36,880 nucleotides of DNA. It comes from Tissierellia bacterium. Lineage in GTDB: Bacteria; Bacillota; Clostridia; Tissierellales; Tepidimicrobiaceae. The stretch covers positions 1-36,880 of the forward strand of contig DUMS01000010.1 in the NCBI GenBank assembly GCA_012839745.1, in the 5' to 3' direction. Below, piece after piece: positions 32,768-36,880 of the stretch. How positions within the stretch are numbered: position 1 is the stretch's first letter; each line of letters begins with the position of its first letter. Below the pieces are notes generated by a model, which was given only the letters and a program-made list of their open reading frames with translations, searched no databases and was not told where the DNA came from. A program made the translations under genes and the position numbers.

Positions 32768-32842
32768 GGCCCCATGGTCAAGCGGTTAAGACGTCGCCCT
32801 CTCACGGCGAAAACAGGAGTTCGAGTCTCCTTGGGGCTGCCA
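32768..32842 (+). tRNA. tRNA-Glu (anticodon CUC)
   Basis: The acceptor stem GGCCCCA pairs with TGGGGCT (one G-U pair), then G and the encoded CCA. The anticodon stem TCGCC/GGCGA encloses CTCTCAC, so the anticodon is CTC. The T-loop is GTTCGAGTC-like. It starts one base after the CCA of tRNA-Gln, so both come from one transcript. Confidence 0.95.
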
Positions 32843-32855
32843 TTTGGTATTATTT

Positions 32856-32882
32856 AAAACCCACCTTAATGGTGGGTTTTTT
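32856..32882. terminator. Terminator after the tRNA pair, shared with the DUF2812 gene
   Basis: AAAACCCACC pairs with GGTGGGTTTT over a 5-base loop, then TTTTTTG on the plus strand. On the minus strand it ends the DUF2812 gene 11 bases downstream of its stop, with a weaker U-run. Confidence 0.9.
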
Positions 32883-32892
32883 GTTATTTAGC

Positions 32893-34104
32893 TCATTGCT
32901 GCAAAGATGAATTTGATTCCAGCTTATCCATTACTATCTCCGCCAGTTCTTCCATTGAAACTGTCCCATTGGAGTAACTTAAGTATATTACCTGTTTTCC
33001 ACATCTGCACAACAATATAATTTTATCTTCTATTTCAGTTCCGTAAGCTATATTTAAATCACTTTCTCTTCGAACTGATATAAGGCTTAAGGGATTTCTA
33101 TTTGATTCTCTATATAGTATATCGCCTAATAAGCCTTCTGCAATAAAGCCAAATCTGGCTAGATAATAATCAGCTATTAAGTATGACCAGTTTTTAGCCT
33201 TATCTGCATTGCTTTCGTGAAGTGTAACTGTTTCCATTATTGTATATTCCTTTGGTATAAAAAGGTTCCACTTCTTATATAAAACATTGCCATAATCAAT
33301 ATTGTCGCCTCTAAAATATAATCCTTTGACATGATTAACATGTTCCTTTTCTATATATTCCACAGTAGCTATTGGAATGCTTTCCAGGTTTTCTACTTCA
33401 TCTAATCTTATTTTTTCATACTGTAATGCCTTATATATCCCGCCTGATACTATAGTTAATACTAGAAGTAAGTATAATCCTCTTCTCAATATAAACTTGC
33501 TTTTTAAAAGCGTGAAATCTCCCTGATGCCTTAAAAATTCGTTGCTGCCCAGAATCTTTTCCAGCTTCTCCAGGCTTCTTCTTCCTCTGTTTCTACTTAA
33601 AATAAGCAGGATGAGAGAAATTACTGATATGAAAGTATCTCCATCATTCAACGATAGGTAAAAATTTTTTCTGATAAATAGCCTATCATATAATATGTAA
33701 AAAACAACTCCAATTCCCGCTATAGAAAGAATTATATTTGTTAACCTTCTGCCATTCATTTTATTATTGGCTTCTTTTATTGCCAATTTTTGTTCTTCTG
33801 GGGTATCGTATAATTCCTTTAAATTTGAACCCTCCGGTGATGAGAATATTAAAAATGAATCCTTTTCACAGACAAAATTCCAGCCTTTTGTCCTTAATTT
33901 TGCAATCCTTCCTTCCTTTTTGTCCTCATTCACTACATCAATTCTGTAGTTCAGATATTGAGGCTTTCCTTCCTTAAAATATGCAAAGAATTTGCCTACT
34001 TCCTGAAGGTGGAGTCCTAATCTTGACATTTCAGAGAAATATTCTTCATACTCCTGAATATTGTAAAGCTCACCAAAGAGGGCTTTTCTGACTAATCTGT
34101 CCAT
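32893..34104 (-). CDS. DUF2812 domain-containing membrane protein
   Basis: 403 residues. The N-terminal DUF2812 region (about 15-95) shows the pattern EYFSEMSRLGLHLQEV, then FFAYFKEGKPQYLNYRIDVV and LRTKGWNFV. Three hydrophobic segments follow (about 120-140, 155-172 and 210-228). The C-terminal half (about 235-395) is probably extracytoplasmic, with RGDNIDYGNVLYKKWNLFIP and a CRCGKQVIYLSYSNG region. DUF2812 proteins often accompany PadR repressors, but none is adjacent here; the PadR gene lies about 13 kb away. Function unknown. An AAGGAG ribosome binding site lies upstream of ATG 34104. Confidence 0.82.
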   Translation of the reverse strand: MDRLVRKALFGELYNIQEYEEYFSEMSRLGLHLQEVGKFFAYFKEGKPQYLNYRIDVVNEDKKEGRIAKLRTKGWNFVCEKDSFLIFSSPEGSNLKELYDTPEEQKLAIKEANNKMNGRRLTNIILSIAGIGVVFYILYDRLFIRKNFYLSLNDGDTFISVISLILLILSRNRGRRSLEKLEKILGSNEFLRHQGDFTLLKSKFILRRGLYLLLVLTIVSGGIYKALQYEKIRLDEVENLESIPIATVEYIEKEHVNHVKGLYFRGDNIDYGNVLYKKWNLFIPKEYTIMETVTLHESNADKAKNWSYLIADYYLARFGFIAEGLLGDILYRESNRNPLSLISVRRESDLNIAYGTEIEDKIILLCRCGKQVIYLSYSNGTVSMEELAEIVMDKLESNSSLQQ

Positions 34105-34282
34105 AATGCCTAAACTCCTTCTTAAGCAAATATAATATTTTAACTATCCTTACCTCTCTCTTTTCTACATCTTCATTTGATAGCAGGATAGTTGCAACTC
34201 TGGATTTCGCATGTTTCATCAGTTCCGTGCCAATTCCCTGTCTCCTATGTTTTTCATCTATGCAAATATTTGAAACCCTTAT
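34070..34282 (-). pseudogene. Remnant of a GNAT N-acetyltransferase
   Basis: The minus-strand frame reads RVSNICIDEKHRRQGIGTEL then MKHAKSRVA. This is the acetyl-CoA-binding motif A of GNAT enzymes (RRQGIG). A TGA stands directly upstream at 34283-34285, there is no start codon, and the normal C-terminal continuation is missing, so only about 30 codons of the fold remain. It fills the gap between the DUF2812 gene and the GNAT-like gene at 34306, from which it differs in sequence. Confidence 0.7.
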
Positions 34283-34305
34283 TCAATACATTTGATTTCA
34301 TATCA

Positions 34306-35154
34306 TCATATATCCAATGAGTATGTCAAACAGGTATCTGTTCTCTTAAAACCTACTTCTTCACAGACTGCAATCCTTTTTTTATCATCTTTTCCTATCA
34401 TAAACAATAATTCATAAGTACCACTGCTAAAGGCATGGCTAATTCCTTTGTTAAGAAGAGCTTTTTCCAGATGAATGCTTTCCTTTTCCACACTTAAGAA
34501 ATATATTTCATCAACCTTCTTATTGAATTTGCCTAAAACTATGGAACCGATAACTCTGTCATTTTCCAATGCTATGAGTATATCAAACTTATCCAATGCA
34601 TCTATTAGTTTTTTCCCTGTCCAGTAGACATTCGAATTCATTCTGTCATGGTGTTTTATAAAATCCTCATAGTATTTTTCATTTAAATAGATAACATCAT
34701 CTGTCATAGGGAAGCTCTTAAAATTATCATTTTTTATTCTATATTCATAGTCAAAGCCTATTAATTTGGCTCCAACTGACTCCATAAACTCTATGGCTTG
34801 TACATTTTCCTCCGGATAAGCTGCATCAAGAAGGTATCCCTTATATTTATCTCTTATATGTTTAAAGAATTCATTTGCCACAGCTACATAATTATCTTCA
34901 GCAAAAACACCACCAACAAACTCAAGATACATATCCTCCGGTTCCACTAATAATGCCAGTAAACCTAGAATTTTACTTCCATCTGTTGAAATGAGCAGTT
35001 CATCATCAGAATGTTTAATCATCCTTTCAAATTGTTTTATGATACTTTCATAATCAGTTGGGAATGCCTTGCACCTGTGCTGTGGCATTGAATTCAATTT
35101 ATATGCATATTTAGCCACTGTCTCTAATTGAGAATTATAAGCACTTATTATCAC
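34306..35154 (-). CDS. Two-domain GNAT-like N-acetyltransferase
   Basis: 282 residues. The N-terminal half has the strand-helix order of a GNAT fold: STDGSKILGLLALLV, then YLEFVGGVFAEDNY and FKHIRDKYKGYLLD, and the ENVQAIEFMESVGAKLIGF segment typical of the last GNAT helix. The C-terminal half repeats the idea, with FDILIALENDRVIGSIVLGK, DEIYFLSVEKESIHLEKALL and CEEVGFKRTDTCLTYSL. It lacks an obvious canonical Q/RxxGxG loop in either half, so acetyl-CoA binding is uncertain. Substrate unknown. The GTG start overlaps the stop of the upstream gene (GTGA). A second, degraded GNAT sequence lies just downstream. Confidence 0.72.
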   Translation of the reverse strand: MIISAYNSQLETVAKYAYKLNSMPQHRCKAFPTDYESIIKQFERMIKHSDDELLISTDGSKILGLLALLVEPEDMYLEFVGGVFAEDNYVAVANEFFKHIRDKYKGYLLDAAYPEENVQAIEFMESVGAKLIGFDYEYRIKNDNFKSFPMTDDVIYLNEKYYEDFIKHHDRMNSNVYWTGKKLIDALDKFDILIALENDRVIGSIVLGKFNKKVDEIYFLSVEKESIHLEKALLNKGISHAFSSGTYELLFMIGKDDKKRIAVCEEVGFKRTDTCLTYSLDI

Positions 35155-35589
35155 CTCTTCACATCCTTTCTCATATGGCAGGCATTCAAACAGCCCTTTA
35201 TAAATTCTCTAAAACTGCTTAATCCATTCCAGTTCGAGAAGAATTCCTCCAAATAAGTTTTAATTTTTAAAAAACACTGGCTGCAAAGCAAACTATAGTA
35301 ATCCACGTTTTCCTCTACTAATGAAGCATACTTAAACCATATATCATGAATTATGGTACTGGATTGGATTTTATCAATCATAGCAGGAAGTTTTTCCAGC
35401 CAATGAATCAGCTCATAATTCTTTTCATCAGGATTAACCTGACCAAGACTATCTATATGGTTTAAAAACTTTTGAAAATCTAGGTATCTCTTTGTCACAG
35501 GTACTTTCTGTAAGGTCATATCCTGAAGCAGTTAATCCAACAAAAGCTGAAAATATATTTTTATTAGGCATTATTGAATATTGAGTCAT
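35151..35589 (-). pseudogene. Probable single-base frameshifted gene of unknown function
   Basis: Two overlapping frames divide one likely gene. The first starts at ATG 35589 behind GGAGATAGTTAT, encodes MTQYSIMPNKNIFSAFVGLT and onward, and stops at 35449-35451. The second (open 35519-35151, 122 residues) has no good ribosome binding site but continues with HIDSLGQVNPDEKNYELIHW and a helical C-terminus with several Cys. Removing one base from the five-base run at 35464-35468 would join them into about 138 residues. The product is not recognised. The alternative is an intact 122-residue protein started at 35519. It overlaps the GNAT-like gene by 4 bases. Confidence 0.55.
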
Positions 35590-35602
35590 ATAACTATCTC
35601 CT

Positions 35603-35809
35603 TTATTTTATTTTTAGAGTAATATCTTTTTGCAAAACCTTTGCAAACCCTTTTTCCACCAGCTCTTTAAGGTTGTTTAAAGGCATTTGCCTATAGGTAC
35701 CATCTTCTTCAAACAGTTTCACTATATTTCCATCAACCTTTGAAACTCTGGCTTTATACATTCTGTCTGAAGCATTAAAAACTATTATATCTCCACTTTC
35801 AATTTTCAT
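35603..35809 (-). CDS. Small beta-rich protein of unknown function
   Basis: 68 residues, starting MKIESGDIIVFNASDRMYKA and continuing with RVSKVDGNIVKLFEEDGTYR. The alternating hydrophobic pattern resembles a small SH3-like or KOW-like barrel, which is only a fold guess. AGGAGAGGG precedes the ATG. It lies 13 bases before the frameshifted gene's start and may be cotranscribed with it. Confidence 0.65.
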   Translation of the reverse strand: MKIESGDIIVFNASDRMYKARVSKVDGNIVKLFEEDGTYRQMPLNNLKELVEKGFAKVLQKDITLKIK

Positions 35810-35851
35810 AATACCCTCTCCTATTTGTAAGCACCATAAAGATCAAGCCTG

Positions 35852-36478
35852 TTAGAACAGTTTCAACTGTTCAAAAGGCTTATCCTTATCTGCTTTCTCT
35901 ATATTAAGCTCATGGCTAGCATTGAATTTGATTATTTCATTAATAGTATTCATTGAAGTGCTTTTATCCAGCCAATAGTCCAGTGCATCATCATCTATAA
36001 TAAGGGGCATTCTGGAATGTATATCCTTCATATATTTATTGGCTTCAGTTGTTATTATTACAAAGGATAACTCCCTGCTCCCCTTATCATCGGTAATTAA
36101 TTTAAATATCCCTCCTAAGGATATAATTTTCTTATCCTTTAAATATATTTCATGTTTAACCTTTTCCCTATTTTCTTCCTTCCACTCGTAGAACAGGCTG
36201 GCAGGAATTATACATCTTGCACTTAGAAAGGAATTCTTAAACATTTGCTTTTCAGATATAGATTCAGCTCTGGCATTTATTACAAGCTTTTTACTGTCAT
36301 AGAGTGGAAATCCCCATTTTGCAGATTTCAGTAAATTGCCTTCATCCTTCACTATTATTGGAGCCTTTTGAGATGGATAGAAGTCCCCTTTTTCGTATTC
36401 GCCAATTTGGCTTTTTATTATCCTGTACTGCCTCAATATATCCTCTATGTCGCTATCAAGCATAAATCTTCCGCACAT
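35852..36478 (-). CDS. SRAP family protein (YedK/HMCES-like abasic-site DNA-protein crosslinker)
   Basis: About 208 residues. SRAP proteins form a thiazolidine crosslink to abasic sites in single-stranded DNA through the N-terminal cysteine, shielding them from nucleases. The start MCGRFML puts Cys at position 2, to be exposed by Met removal. I therefore choose ATG 36478 over the upstream ATG at 36496. Other active-site parts are visible: NARAESI (Asn), IIPASLFYEWK (Glu) and DIHSRMPLI (His). The ribosome binding site is GGTGAT. It is a single gene here, without other SOS genes adjacent. Assignment to the family is firm. Confidence 0.94.
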   Translation of the reverse strand: MCGRFMLDSDIEDILRQYRIIKSQIGEYEKGDFYPSQKAPIIVKDEGNLLKSAKWGFPLYDSKKLVINARAESISEKQMFKNSFLSARCIIPASLFYEWKEENREKVKHEIYLKDKKIISLGGIFKLITDDKGSRELSFVIITTEANKYMKDIHSRMPLIIDDDALDYWLDKSTSMNTINEIIKFNASHELNIEKADKDKPFEQLKLF

Positions 36479-36530
36479 ATACATCACCGATATCATTTTT
36501 TATCAAATACTTACCCTTTTATACAATGAC

Positions 36531-36737
36531 TCATTCTATTTTCTTTTCAAAGATTATTTCGTAGCAAAAAGCTCCATACACTCCAGTCTTTTCATTGGCA
36601 GGTATAACCACCTGTTTAAGCCTCCATCCATTTTTGGCTTCTTCAGTGATTATCTCCTTAACCTTTTCAAAGGTTGCATCTATTGGGCTTTTCAGCTGCC
36701 TTACAAAAGGAACCTTTACAAATTTATATTCGTACAC
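36531..36737 (-). CDS. DUF4177 family protein
   Basis: 68 residues from GTG 36737, 8 bases after AAGGAGG. The sequence EYKFVKVPFVRQLKSPIDAT, the NGWRLKQVVIPANEKTGVYG segment and the FCYEIIFEK ending fit DUF4177, a small alpha/beta protein of unknown function. A longer frame runs upstream to the window end without a stop, but its first part reads as the tail of a mobile element (see 36755-36880), so the GTG is the better start. The ribosome binding site lies directly at the element's end. Confidence 0.85.
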   Translation of the reverse strand: MYEYKFVKVPFVRQLKSPIDATFEKVKEIITEEAKNGWRLKQVVIPANEKTGVYGAFCYEIIFEKKIE

Positions 36738-36754
36738 TCTAATATCCTCCTTAT

Positions 36755-36880
36755 ATTGACACTCCCCATGACTAAAGTCAGGGGATTCTCTGGTGATTAA
36801 ACGCCAGTCCATTTCTGGTAGGCAAGTATGACCCAGAGTTAAGGGTGTGTCATCACCCCTCCCTAGGCAGGTCATATAGA
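36755..36880 (-). mobile_element. Right end of an IS200/IS605-like (TnpB) element, with likely omega-RNA fold
   Basis: The sequence has several elements of an IS605-group right end. A strong hairpin, CCCCTGACT with AGTCATGGGG, lies at 36764-36784. A closing stem GGTGAT/ATCACC encloses 36792-36857, within which ACCC/GGGT and CCAG/CTGG make two smaller hairpins. The minus-strand frame stays open to the edge and ends in PDFSHGE-type codons, like the tail of tnpB genes that overlap this RNA. Most of the element would lie outside the window. The family call rests on pattern memory, not a search. Confidence 0.6.

Noticed and set aside
36738-36875. DUF4177 protein with a 46-residue N-terminal extension
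   Set aside because: The extension reads as the mobile-element end, and a GTG with a strong ribosome binding site starts the conserved domain.
1-36880. CRISPR arrays, rRNA genes, prophage or classical defence operons
   Set aside because: No regularly spaced repeats, rRNA-like segments, phage structural genes or defence gene sets were seen.

Overview
The window comes from a low-GC Gram-positive anaerobe-type Firmicute, most likely of the Clostridia/Tissierellia group. The basis is the visibly AT-rich DNA, strong AGGAGG-type ribosome binding sites, frequent GTG/TTG starts, many short-loop intrinsic terminators, consensus sigma-A promoters, and families typical of that group (PadR-DUF1700-DUF4097, DUF2812, DUF503, VanW-like proteins, an ABC-F factor with an attenuated leader). 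The genus cannot be fixed from sequence alone. Most of it is ordinary chromosome. Both edges look like parts of mobile elements: an unidentified C-terminal coding tail at the left and an IS200/IS605-like right end at the right.

Layout. Positions 1-3863 hold a leftward gene set: DUF503, endonuclease III, a VanW-like envelope protein, a DUF2225 zinc-ribbon protein and a methylated-DNA alkyltransferase. Positions 3882-15501 are one leftward transcription unit with its own consensus promoter and terminator. It encodes two very large, paralogous, secreted bacillopeptidase F-like subtilases (1919 and 1884 residues), 11.4 kb in all. Positions 15555-18690 carry kbl, queG and nfo, leftward. Positions 18757-23204 run rightward: rodA, then a PadR/DUF1700/DUF4097 operon with a likely autoregulatory operator, then an S41 lipoprotein peptidase. 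Positions 23205-30978 run leftward: Dps, an ABC-F ATPase behind a structured leader, a membrane-anchored MutS-like ATPase, a small lipoprotein, a kinase-like protein, a cobalamin adenosyltransferase, two uncharacterised proteins and an AlkD-like protein. Positions 31093-32882 hold gltX followed by tRNA-Gln(CUG) and tRNA-Glu(CUC). The rest, leftward, is accessory: DUF2812, a GNAT remnant, a two-domain GNAT protein, a probable frameshifted gene, small proteins, an SRAP protein and DUF4177.

How the parts fit. Several genes serve DNA damage repair (alkyltransferase, Nth, Nfo, AlkD-like, SRAP), but they are scattered rather than in one operon. GluRS lies beside the two tRNAs it would charge in an organism using the GatCAB route to Gln-tRNA.

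The most informative non-coding signal is upstream of the ABC-F gene. A 5' stem and an anti-terminator share one strand, a 12-codon leader ORF covers that strand, and the final hairpin plus U-run contains the gene's own ribosome binding site. This has the layout of an antibiotic-responsive attenuator. The second is the folded region at the right edge, which looks like the omega-RNA end of a TnpB-encoding element placed directly before the ribosome binding site of a DUF4177 gene.
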